A stretch of 64,000 nt of DNA from Quillaja saponaria (lineage: Eukaryota > Streptophyta > Magnoliopsida > Fabales > Quillajaceae), in assembly GCA_029379385.1 (NCBI GenBank), contig CM055611.1, forward strand, positions 5,518,001 to 5,582,000, given 5' to 3'. The notes beneath the pieces were generated by a model, which had not been told where the DNA came from, did not search any database, and worked only from the letters and a program-made list of their open reading frames with translations. Below are positions 55,480-64,000 of the stretch, one piece after another (the first letter of the stretch is position 1; each line of letters opens with the position of its first letter). The translations under genes and the position numbers were made by a program.

Positions 55480-58400
55480 ATGGGGCCTAATGCGGGTTCT
55501 TTGTCATGGGCGGCAAAACAAGCAGAGCAATTGAGAATAAATGGGAACAGTTACTTCAACAAAGATCGTTTTGGAGCGGCCATTGACGCTTATACCGAGG
55601 TATTTTCTATTATAATTATCATCTTTTATATAGTATACAATTACTTTCAATGGGATAATTAGATTTGTGTTTCAGAAATCTATATGACTCCTTATACCAT
55701 TTGGGAATTTGTTAATTGGGTAAAGGTGAAATTTTCAAGCACTCATGATTTTCATTTCTTTATTGGGTTTGAAGGCAATTACGCTATGCCCGGATATTCC
55801 TATTTATTGGACGAATCGTGCTCTATGCCATCGCAAGCGGAAGTATGTACGGACACTTACCTTGTTTGATTATAAACTTTTCATTTCTTGGTCGTATATT
55901 TTTTGCGAAACCCTTCATTTCCATTTTTTTTTTATGTTAAATGTAATGGGTTTGTAGTGATTGGACGAGAGTAGAGGAAGATTGTCGGAAAGCTATTCAG
56001 CTTGACAACAGTTCATTCAAGGTCTTTCTGTTCCCTTGTTACTGTATAATTCCATTTTTTAATTTTTTAGTCGATAGAGGTTGTTTCTAGATTTCCCTTT
56101 TCTCAGAATTTTACCTGTCAAGAATTTGTTCTCCTATGTTTAAGTTCTTGTGTATTTTTATTGTTTAATTATCTAGCAATCCTTGTTTGGATTGGATGTT
56201 GCCTGTTTTGTGTGTCTCTAGATATAAAATTGCCTAGCTCATTATTTCTAGTTGAATACATTTTTTGCAATCTACTGTGTCTTTAACTCTAGCAGTGGCT
56301 TAAATGTGATAGATGGCGGGCAATCTGTAGTAATTGAGTGACTTCTTGCAGAGAATATCCTTACAATCATGAGAATTAATTAGTAACCATTTCTCCGAGC
56401 ATTTATTTACTCTCTTCTAGGAAAATTCTAGTTATTATGTATTAGTTGCCTAAAATCTCTTATTTTAAGCATTATTATGCACATAGTTACCATAGAGCTA
56501 GGTAGCGACTTACAACTGAATTCCTCAATCCTAATTGAAGATTTTCAACGTGGAATGCTACTTTGATCGTGATCATGACAAATAGAGATGGAAGTAGAAG
56601 GAAAAACAAAAACATAAATCAACAAGAAAAATACTTACTTGGGAAGCCACAACCTAAATCCATGACGAGCAGTAGATTTCTTCCTTGTGCAACCATATTG
56701 CTGCCTCTGTTTTCATTTAGGAATGAGAGTAACATGTGAGTTTCAACATTTCAATCTTGCAGAGAGCAGCGAATTTCAGTTTCAGAGAGAGAGAGAAATT
56801 TCAGTGGACAGTGCTGTTGGGTGATTTATAGAGATGGAGGAATAATACAGCAGGATTCCGAGAAAAAAAAAAAAAACAATTAATGATTACCTATGTTAGT
56901 TTAAAGAATTAATGATTACCTATGTTACCTTAATTGTTTTATTTGAGGATGGGGACATGTCGGTTACAAACTTCTAATAAAGAGAAATACTAATTTGAAT
57001 TTGACTTTTGAAATCTTTTAGGAAGTCTAAATGTCCTAATAATATAATTTTATAGTTACACACACATTTACATATGAAATCATTACATATGTGATCCATA
57101 AAAGTTCTGCATTTCATACTAATATATTTCGTTCCAACTAAGTGATGCGAAGAAGCCTAAATCCATTGTACTACATTCTGGGGTAAGTGACATGCTATGT
57201 TCTGTTCTGGTTCCGCTTACCGATCCACATAATAGGTAATTATCGTTCATCATAGGTAAAAAGGAATGGATAATGACATCATCTCATTTACCATATCTAA
57301 GGAAGTTCCAGTTCCTATACAATTTATCCCATTTTCACCTCCATAAGTAAGACTTTGGATCTGCAATTTGCCATGATTTGGGATTCTATGATTTTCTTAT
57401 TTGGTGAGGATGGCCACTTTGTTTTTTTGATTGAAGAAAAATTTTTATTAAGAAAGAAGGATATTCACTTTGTTAATCTTTTTTTTTTTTTTGTTTCTTT
57501 TGATAAGAAAAGAATATTTTATTGAGAAAGAAAGGAGTACAAAGGAGAACATTAAGTCCTCAAAGGAAAAGAAAAGAGAAAAAACAAGAGTCTCTACTAG
57601 AGGATTAAAGCTCTCCAATCACGTTGTATATCTACTAGAGGAATGCCCCTGAAAGGCCCGTGAAGAAATACACCAAAGTGAAGGATGGCCACTTTGTTAA
57701 TCTTTGGTATCATTTCCAAGAGTCCTATGTGTATTGGATTGAGTTTTCTTTTCCTTTTCATTGTTTAGTTAGTCTTTAAAGAATACACAGAAGTAGTTGG
57801 AGCATGTATTAGAGTGAGTTGCCTATGCTGTCTAGTAATCACAAAATCAGAATGTTGTCTGATATTATGATGATGTAGCAAATTCCAAAATGGTTGCTTG
57901 CTTAGTGGTTCTTATCAATTAAATGTGCAGCACCCAAATTTATGAGGCAAACATCTAACATGAAGCCACCACCTGATAATATATGAGCAGGATAAGCTAA
58001 AGTGGGCCTCAATTCCAAGCTTTTATCTGTTTATCTAGTTTTCATATCAAGTCACACAGATGAACCCTTGGTCGGTTTGATAATGTGCTGTTTCATTTCA
58101 ATTCTTGTTTTTACTTGTGATCAGTCTCTCATCCAGAAGGTTGAGATATCCTGGTTGAGTGTCATTTGTTATCTTCTAGAATGAGGGCAGATAATGAATA
58201 ATAAATAAGGTGGCTATGAGTTGCAGCTGAGTAATTGGAATCACTTTGGACCTCAACATGATAGTTGAAAGCAAGACTTTATTCCCAAATTGCGTGTACA
58301 TTTTGATTAATAAATAGTTTTCCTTTTGAGTTCTATTTCTATTGTCAACACCTGTTTTTGGAGGGAAAGAAATGAGTGTGAAGGGAAGTGTCTACATTAA

Positions 58401-61400
58401 TTGCATGCATTGAGTAGAATGACAAGCTTCAGCATCCCCTTTGTTTATCTTGAGTATGAAAAAGTAGAGAACTTTTTACTCTGTGTTAATTATCATCGCA
58501 CAGTGACTGAGTATACATAGAAAGAAAAGTAACCTACATTCTAATTTTAGGCTCCAATTAGGTAGCATAAAATAAATGATTAATTACAATCAGAATCCTA
58601 GTTAATAATAGCTGTACATGATTTGAAATAAAACTACCTAAAATACAAGCTATATAATTAGAAATAAATACAAAAAATCAATTAGTGTTAAATCATTAAA
58701 TCTAATTGAGGGATTTACTCCTTGAAATCCATCACTCCCTCTCAAGCTGGGAGTAAATGTTGATCATTCCTAGCTTGGAATTCAAGTTGTCAAAATTCAC
58801 TTTAGGTAAAGCTTTTGTGAGAATATCAGCTGTTTGGTGACTTAAAAAAATATAAACCATTTAGATGATACCTCCTTCAATCTTTTCTTAGATGAAATAG
58901 TCTATCAATCTACACATGTTTGGTCTTGTCATGATGGACAAGATTTTTAGCAATACTAATAGACGTTTGATTGTCACATAAGACTTTTATTGAACCTTCA
59001 CATGTAATCTTTAATTCTTCTAAAAGTCTTTTAAGCCATATCCTTTCACAAATACTGAATGCAATAGCCTTGAACTCAGCCTCTACACTGCTTCTAGCCA
59101 CCATGGATTGCTTTTTACTTCTCCAAGTTACCAAGTTACCCCAAACATATATGCAGTAACCAGAAGTGGATCTCCAGTCTGTAATAGATCCAGCCTAATC
59201 TGTATCAGAGTAGATATTAATATTTTTGCTGTACCCTTTTTAAAGAAAAGGCCCTTGCTTGGTGTCATTTTTAAGCATCTCAAAATTCTGTAAATAGCAT
59301 CAAGATGTTCTTCTGTGGGATTATTCATGAATTGACTTATCACACTAACAAAAAATCCAATCTCAGGCCTAGTGTGTGATAAATAGAGGCATTGATATCT
59401 CCTTTTATCAACAAGAGTACTCCCTTCTTTCATGCCTAGTTTACAGGTTGAGTCCATAGAGGTGTCAACAAGGTTTGGAGCCAAGCATGCCAGTCTCTTT
59501 AAGTAAGTCAAGGGTGTATTTCCGTTGGGAAATAGAAATCCCCTTGTTTGAGCAAGCTACTTCCATGCCAAGGAAGTATTTTGACTTTCCAAGATCTTTA
59601 ATCTCAAACTCTTTGGCTAGGATAGTCTTCAACCTGTCCATTTCCTCATAATCATCTCCTGTGAGAATGATATCATCAACATAAGCAATAAGGATAATAA
59701 GCTTTTCATATGAAGAATGATTAGTAAAGAGGGTATGGTCTAATTGACCTTGAGTGTATTCATATTTCTTTACAACTCTTGTGAACCGGTCAAACCAAGC
59801 TATAGGGGATTGCTTGAGAACATATAGAGATTTCTTTAGCTTGCATACTTCATGTGCATTTTCCTTATTCTCAAAACCAGGAGGAATTTTCATGTAGACT
59901 TCTTTTTATAAGGCACTATTTAGAAAGGCATTCTTGACATCTAATTGATGAAGGAGGCCAATCGAGGTTAGAAGCCAAAGACAGAAGAACCTGGATAGTA
60001 TTCAACTTAGCCACAATAGTAAAAGTTTCTAGATAATCAATCCCATAGGTTTGAGTGAAGCTTTTTGCAACTAACTTTGCCTTGTACCTTTCAATATTCC
60101 CATATGTATTATACTTCACATTAAAGATCCATTTATAGCCCATTGGTCGTTTCCCTTTAGGAAGACTTGAAATATCCCATGTGCTATTTTTATTTGAGGC
60201 ACTTATTTTTTGTACATTGGTTGGAATTTCAATTTGGGATAAGTTTGAAACAAATGCCTAATAAGTTGGAGAAAGATTGTCATATGAAACAAAGTGAGAT
60301 ATAGGATGTTGGGTGCAAGGACCTCACTCCTTTTCTTTGAGCAATGGGAATATCAAGATCATTATAAGTATAGAAATAGAATCGGATGAGTTTTCAATAT
60401 TACCTGATTTTGTAGGAACATTACTCGGGTTAGTCCTGGCAAGACTAATCAGGAAGAATTGGGTGCTCTATCTCTTTATCTCTTGCCTTCCTCGAATAAA
60501 CAAGATTTTTCCATCTCCCTGTATTCTGAGCATGAAAATTGAGAGGAGATTTCTCCTCCTGATAAGTAGACTCAGTGTTGTTTTAGAATTGATGTGAGAG
60601 ATTAAAGAAGAAGAATTAGTAGGCTCATTATAGAGATGCCAAAACTGATATTCATCTTTGTTAGTGGCAGAATTCTCTCCCTGAATAGAAGTTTTAGGGT
60701 AGAAAGATTGATTTTCAAAGAAGGTAACATCCATAGTGTTGTAGAATATTTTATTTTCTTGAGAATAGCATTTATACCCTTTTTGAGATGGAGAATGGCT
60801 AATAAAAACACATTTGACAGCCTTTGGATCTAGTTTACCCTTAAGATGTGATGGAATATGTACAAAAGTAGAACAACCAAAACTTTGGGTAAATTGTATA
60901 TAAGACTAGTAGAGGGGTAAGAATGAGTGAGAACCTGAATAGGAGTGTTGAAGTTTAGCACTTTTGATGGCATTTTATTAATGAGATAGGTTGATGTAAG
61001 GATAGCATCTCTCCAAAACTCTTTGGGAAGATTTGAGGTGAATACCAGAGTTCGGGCTACTTCTAGAAGATGATGATTTTTTCTTTGAACTTTCCCATTT
61101 TGTTAAGGAGTATCAATGCAAGAACTTTGATGAACAATCCCATTTTCAAGAAGATAGTTGCCTATGGTAGAGTTAAAGTAGTCTTTGGCATTATCAGTTC
61201 TTAAAACTTGAATTTTGGCTTGAAATTGATTTTGAATCATAGAATGAAACCTTTTAAGAATGGGGACAATTTCAGATTTATCTGTCATTAGAAATAACCA
61301 TGTTATCCTAGTATGGTCATCCACAAAAGAAACAAATCATCTAGTACCAGACATATTGTGAATATGAGAAGGGTCCCAAATATCTCTATGAATAATAGAA

Positions 61401-62862
61401 AAAGGATGAGATGGTTGATATGAGTGCACGAGAAAATTATGTCTAGTAGGTTTTGCTAATTGGTAGATTTCACATTTGAAAGAGCTCAGGATTTTTATTC
61501 CTAAACATAGATGGGAACAATTTTGCTAGGTACATAAAACTGGGGTGGTCCAATCTAAAGGGCCATAACATAATTGGATTATTATCATGACTAGAGACAG
61601 ACATTAAATCGCTATTGGATTGGCTCATTAAAACAGAATTAGAAATACACTGATTTGTCTGAGTTTGGTTCATAAGGTTGCCATCCTTTAAGAGATGGAG
61701 GCCTGAACACTCCTTAGCATTGCCAATCATCTTTCTTGAGTCCCTGATCCTGAAAAATATAGTAGTTAGGGAAAAAATTAGCAACGCATTTTAGGTCTTT
61801 GGTGAGTTTGCTAAGGACAATAAGTTGCAAGATAAATTGGGAACCAAGAGGACAGAATCGAGAGTTATATAAGGTGAGATAATAATAGAGCCAATTCTAG
61901 ATACAGTGGACACAGAGCCATCAGCAATACGAACTTTATAATGTTTAAAGCATGCTGAATAAGTAGAAAATAAACAGATATCACTAATCATGTGATCAGA
62001 AGCTCCTGAATCAATCACTCGAGGGTTGCTTTTCTCAACCTTGCTACTAAGAGAACTTGGAAATATACCTTTTTGGGTAGTTCTTGACCTGTTAACTGGT
62101 GGATTGATTTGAGTTTGATTGAACATGTTCTGAAGAAGTTCCAATTGCTCCTTGCTAAAGACAGCATTTTCAGATATTGGAATGGAGGTGGCATTTGAGG
62201 ACATGTTGATTTCGGAAGTCATTGCACTACTATGCAAAGATGCGAGGAAAGAAGGTGACTAATTTGTGCGAAGGTCGGAGAAGAAGGCTAATGACTTACA
62301 GCGGAAGGAACCAGCACTGAAGATGCGGAAGCAAAGGTTCAGAGTTCTGGCTCTGATACCATGAAAAGACAGAGAACTTTTTACTTTGTGTTAATTCTCA
62401 TTGTATAATGGCTGAATATACATAGGAAGAAAAGAAACCTACATTCTTAATTTTAGGCCCCAATTAGGTAGCATAAAATAAGGGATTAATTACAATCAGA
62501 ATTCTAGCTAATAAAAGTTGTACATAATTTGAAATAAAACTACCTAAAATGCAGCTATATAATCAGAAATAAATACAAAGAATCAATTAGTGTTAAATCA
62601 TTATATTTAATTGAGGGATTTACTCCCTGAAATCCTTCAGAGTATATTGCAAATGTTTATTTATTTATATTTTCATATTTCCAATAAATTGTGCTTTTAA
62701 TCAGAATTTCCTGTCTTGCATCTGGCTAAGTTGTCCTGGAATGACTTCTTTGTCCTGGAATGACTTCATTGCCATTTTGCTTCACTTCAGGCCCACTATA
62801 TGTTGGGACTTGCGTTGCTGCAGAAAGAAGAATACGCTAAGGGAGTTAAAGAATTGGAGAAG
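55480..62862 (+). CDS. CHIP: CHIP-type TPR co-chaperone / U-box E3 ligase, 5' part (exons 1-4)
   Basis: Exons 55480-55599, 55775-55842, 55958-56021 and 62791-62862 join in frame with GT/AG borders and encode 108 residues of the N-terminal TPR domain. Start: MGPNAGSLSWAAKQAEQLRI; the upstream in-frame ATG at 55456 lies in the GA-rich leader. TPR1: GNSYFNKDRFGAAIDAY; TPR2: PIYWTNRALCHRKR then DWTRVEEDCRKAIQLD; TPR3 start: AHYMLGLALLQKEEYAKGVK. Carboxylate-clamp positions that grip the EEVD tail of Hsp70/Hsp90 are Arg19 (Lys in human CHIP), Asn23, Asn54 and Lys84. CHIP tags chaperone-bound clients with ubiquitin in the cytosol. The U-box half must lie beyond 64000. Another TPR co-chaperone is possible, but GAAIDAYTEA and the RNDW/EEDCRKAIQLD blocks fit plant CHIP best. 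Confidence 0.85.
57421..57682 (-). mobile_element. Two serial retroposon 3' ends in CHIP intron 3
   Basis: The target word 'ggatggccactttgtt' occurs three times: 57407-57422, 57459-57474 (as ggatattcactttgtt) and 57683-57698. The last two share a 22-bp version ending 'aatctt'. Between them sit two minus-strand pieces, each with a poly-T start on the plus strand (poly-A tail) next to an 'aataaaa..' type end. One is about 35 bp and the other about 200 bp. This is the pattern of 5'-truncated LINE or SINE insertions. Confidence 0.6.
58457..58734 (-). repeat. 3' LTR of copia-3
   Basis: TG...CA, 278 bp. The purine-rich tract TTGAGAGGGAG (minus strand, 58735-58745) directly precedes it. Confidence 0.88.
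58746..59511 (-). pseudogene. copia-3 RNase H
   Basis: TRPEIGFFVSVISQFMNNPT and EEHLDAIYRILRCLKMTPSK (59511-59128), then a frame change to TWRSKKQSMVARSSVEAEFK and SICERIWLKRLLEELKI (59134-58910) with CDNQTSISIAKN and HHDKTKHV. These are the standard copia RNase H blocks. The last ~150 bp are degraded. Confidence 0.85.
59465..60734 (-). pseudogene. copia-3 linker and reverse transcriptase, broken
   Basis: MDVTFFENQSFYPKTS (60734 on) is the usual post-integrase linker. RT: MGYKWIFNVKYNTYGNIERY (60143), then YKAKLVAKSFTQTYGIDYLE. A frameshift near 59915 precedes KIPPGFENKENAHEVCKLKK, LYVLKQSPIAWFDRF, and the active site IAYVDDIILTGDD (about 59660-59698) with the Y-V-D-D box intact. Then FEIKDLGKSKYFLGMEVA. 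Stops and at least one frameshift prevent full translation. Confidence 0.85.
60780..61784 (-). pseudogene. copia-3 integrase, inactive
   Basis: GAG-pre-integrase LWPFRLDHPSFMYLAKLFPS (first His of the zinc motif replaced). CEICQLAKPTRH, then IHRDIWDPS with the first catalytic Asp. The open frame 61324-61103 has DDHTRITWLFLM and VLRTDNAKDYF with the second Asp. After a stop, QNGKVQRKN replaces the family QNG..ERKN, so the catalytic Glu is Gln. Further stops follow in the region after the core. Confidence 0.8.
61791..62237 (-). pseudogene. copia-3 gag end and protease
   Basis: 148-codon open frame. The first ~75 residues (SKEQLELLQNMFNQTQ...) are the gag C-terminal linker of this copia lineage. 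The protease active site is VIDSGASDHMISD (about 61977-62015), matching D-S-G-A-S-D-H-M in full, followed by VRIADGSVSTVSRIGSI and LDSVLLVPNLSCNLLSLA. There is no zinc knuckle: the main gag domain is deleted. Confidence 0.8.
62348..62361 (-). other. PBS of copia-3
   Basis: Minus strand TGGTATCAGAGCCA directly abuts the LTR end; initiator tRNA-Met type. Confidence 0.92.
62362..62639 (-). repeat. 5' LTR of copia-3
   Basis: TG...CA, 278 bp, about 89% identical to the 3' LTR by eye. Confidence 0.88.
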
Positions 62863-63289
62863 GTATATATTGATTAAAGTGATGTGTACTGTAATAGTCT
62901 TCCATGATTGTTATATCAGTTGCAAGTGAGCTCGTGATTTATGGTTACATTGAAAACATAAAATTCAAGTTGAGGAATGTTTTACTCTTTTAAGCCTTCT
63001 CTTGTTAAACCCTTGAGTAGTGCTTTTTAACTATTGATCCTAGCATCTGGAAAAACAGGCTGGAATTTTTAGGTGGATAGAGAAACTACACCTCCTTGTC
63101 ATGGGTATTTCAGTCTTCTATGCTAACAGTTAAATATTTAATTATATTAGATTTGTTTGGCGGCTCTAATCTGTTGTACTTGTTAGTTCTTGATCTTGAA
63201 TGATTCAAACTGGGCCTAGCTGGTCCAAGCATTCCATAAGCCATAAATATCATGGTATTATTTAGATGATGCAACTAATTAAGAGTGCA
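62863..63289 (+). other. Intron 4 of the CHIP gene, first part
   Basis: Begins with donor GTATATATTG. No further CHIP exon is recognisable before the window edge, so the intron continues past 64000 or the next exon is beyond reach. Confidence 0.6.
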
Positions 63290-64000
63290 GACATTTAGAA
63301 ATAGACATAACAGTACGGATACACATAGGGATTTCAATTTCAATCCTGCCTCGCGGTATTCTATCCGTCCCGCCCCAACAAATAGAGAAAATACCCATTC
63401 CCACGATGGATAAAGGGTTGGTAAGGGTAAGCAATTTTATACCCACAGCAGGTACTGTGCTGGTAATTTTAGTCAAAGCCCGTATGGTGGCCGCTTCAAA
63501 ACCCCAATTATGAAATTATGAAATCCCTTCTCTCCCACTTCAAGTAGGGCGAATAGGAAAGCATTAATCGCCAGCAAACAGGCCTTCCTGTAGTCTTTCC
63601 GTGATCTTCGAACTTCAATCAGTAAAGCTAGCCACTAAACTCTCTCTCTTCCAATTCCTTTAAAAATGAATAAATAGAAACAAAATAGGCTTTTAGACTT
63701 GATTAAGTTAGGGTTTTATTTTATTTGAATGTGAAAATGATTGATTAGATGATATTTTTTATACTTATCATATTTAAATAAAAAATTATAGTGTTTTTAC
63801 CTAATTTTATCCGATCCTAATTAGGAGTAAAGGGTCGGGTAGGGTAGGTAAGGATTTAAAAATGTTCCTGCAGGTAGTGTATGGGTATAGTACCCTCCTA
63901 CTTGTGGTGGGTAAGGGGTGAGTATGGTTAAGGGCCAAGGGGTCAAGGAGGGCGGGTATGGGTTTGACCAAACTTGCTCCAAGCCTGCATCATTTCCATC
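63290..64000. repeat. Possible MITE-like repeat with 'gggtagggta' ends, continuing past the edge
   Basis: 63325-63480 is rich in 'cctgcctcgcggtattctatcc', 'cccgcccc' and 'atacccattccc'. 63830-63985 has 'gggtcgggtagggtagg', 'gtatgggtatagtaccc' and 'ggcgggtatgggtttg' on the same strand. The two ends are roughly inverted in composition, as in dispersed plant elements with 'gggtacgggta' termini. The right end is outside the window. Confidence 0.35.

Larger units (their letters stand above)
58457..62639 (-). mobile_element. Ty1/copia retrotransposon (copia-3) in CHIP intron 3
   Basis: Two 278-bp LTRs (58457-58734, 62362-62639) are flanked by perfect 5-bp duplications GAGTA (58452-58456, 62640-62644). 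The PBS (62348-62361) and a purine tract (58735-58745) are in place. Minus-strand order is gag remnant, protease, integrase, RT, RNase H. Most of gag is missing: only about 100 bp separate the PBS from the gag-end/protease frame. The LTRs differ at about 31 positions by eye, so it is older than copia-2 if rates are equal. Confidence 0.9.
56022..62790 (+). other. Intron 3 of the CHIP gene (about 6.8 kb)
   Basis: Donor G|GTCTTT at 56021/56022 and acceptor TTCAG|GC at 62790/62791, phase 0. It holds a copia element (58457-62639) in antisense orientation, retroposon 3' ends (57421-57682) and a local tandem copy of 'aattaatgattacctatgtta' (about 56878-56925). The remainder is non-coding. Confidence 0.85.

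Noticed and set aside
57470..57652. 60-codon frame rich in Lys/Glu/Arg
   Set aside because: Antisense of a retroposon 3' end with a poly-T start.
1..64000. CRISPR arrays, operons, phage or bacterial defence genes
   Set aside because: The sequence is plant nuclear DNA; no spaced palindromic repeats or prokaryotic gene organisation were seen.

Overview
The window is a piece of AT-rich nuclear DNA from a flowering plant, most likely a eudicot. Supporting this are two intron/promoter-style plant genes, an Au-like plant SINE, a decayed nuclear copy of plastid DNA (16S rRNA 5' end plus trnV-GAC), and LTR retrotransposons primed by initiator-Met tRNA. No CRISPR, operon or prokaryotic feature is present. 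I cannot name the species.

Only two host genes are well supported. The first is an intronless DUF506 (PDDEXK-like) gene at 32477-33379 (+), with a TATA box and three matches to the P1BS phosphate-starvation motif in its proximal promoter. The second is the 5' part of a gene for a CHIP-type TPR co-chaperone/E3 ligase, starting at 55480 (+). Four TPR exons are visible (55480-55599, 55775-55842, 55958-56021, 62791-62862); the rest, including the expected U-box, lies beyond the right edge. Its third intron is about 6.8 kb because a Ty1/copia element and older retroposon ends landed in it.

Layout: 1-1375, C-terminal remnant of a hAT transposase. 1700-4136, two Ty3/gypsy LTR-related copies in inverted orientation. 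4386-16010, a decayed Ty3/gypsy element (5' LTR remnant, PBS, gag-PR-RT-RNaseH-IN, 3' LTR) split by a Ty1/copia element at 4897-9683 with 5-bp target duplication ATTCT. 17.7-20.5 kb, LTR fragments, one carrying a nested compact LTR. 20605-20841, SINE. 20932-21345, plastid DNA. 22914-23229, tandem duplication. 23735-29063, a long TG...CA LTR-like unit with TSD CGCTA, split by a copia solo LTR at 27220-28472 with TSD TATTA. 29-32 kb, gene-poor. 32-33.4 kb, DUF506 gene. 36.2-36.95 kb, duplicated non-coding block. 37.1-43.9 kb, a gypsy gag/protease remnant split by a copia element at 37673-42720 (TSD GAAGA) whose reverse transcriptase has been replaced by about 1.5 kb of unrelated, organelle-like DNA. 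44.3-48.8 kb, Athila/Tat-like LTRs in inverted orientation. 48.85-49.33 kb, copia RT fragment. 49.4-53.4 kb, retroposon-like pieces, a Mutator-type MITE with 9-bp TSD and a hAT-type MITE with 8-bp TSD. 55.48 kb to the end, CHIP gene with a copia element at 58457-62639 (TSD GAGTA).

The window is therefore mainly a layered record of transposition, with two host genes embedded in it. I did not find convincing evidence of a wholly new biological system. The most useful leads are the P1BS cluster on the DUF506 gene, the foreign segment inside copia-2, the plastid insertion, and the several insertions whose target duplications can be read directly.
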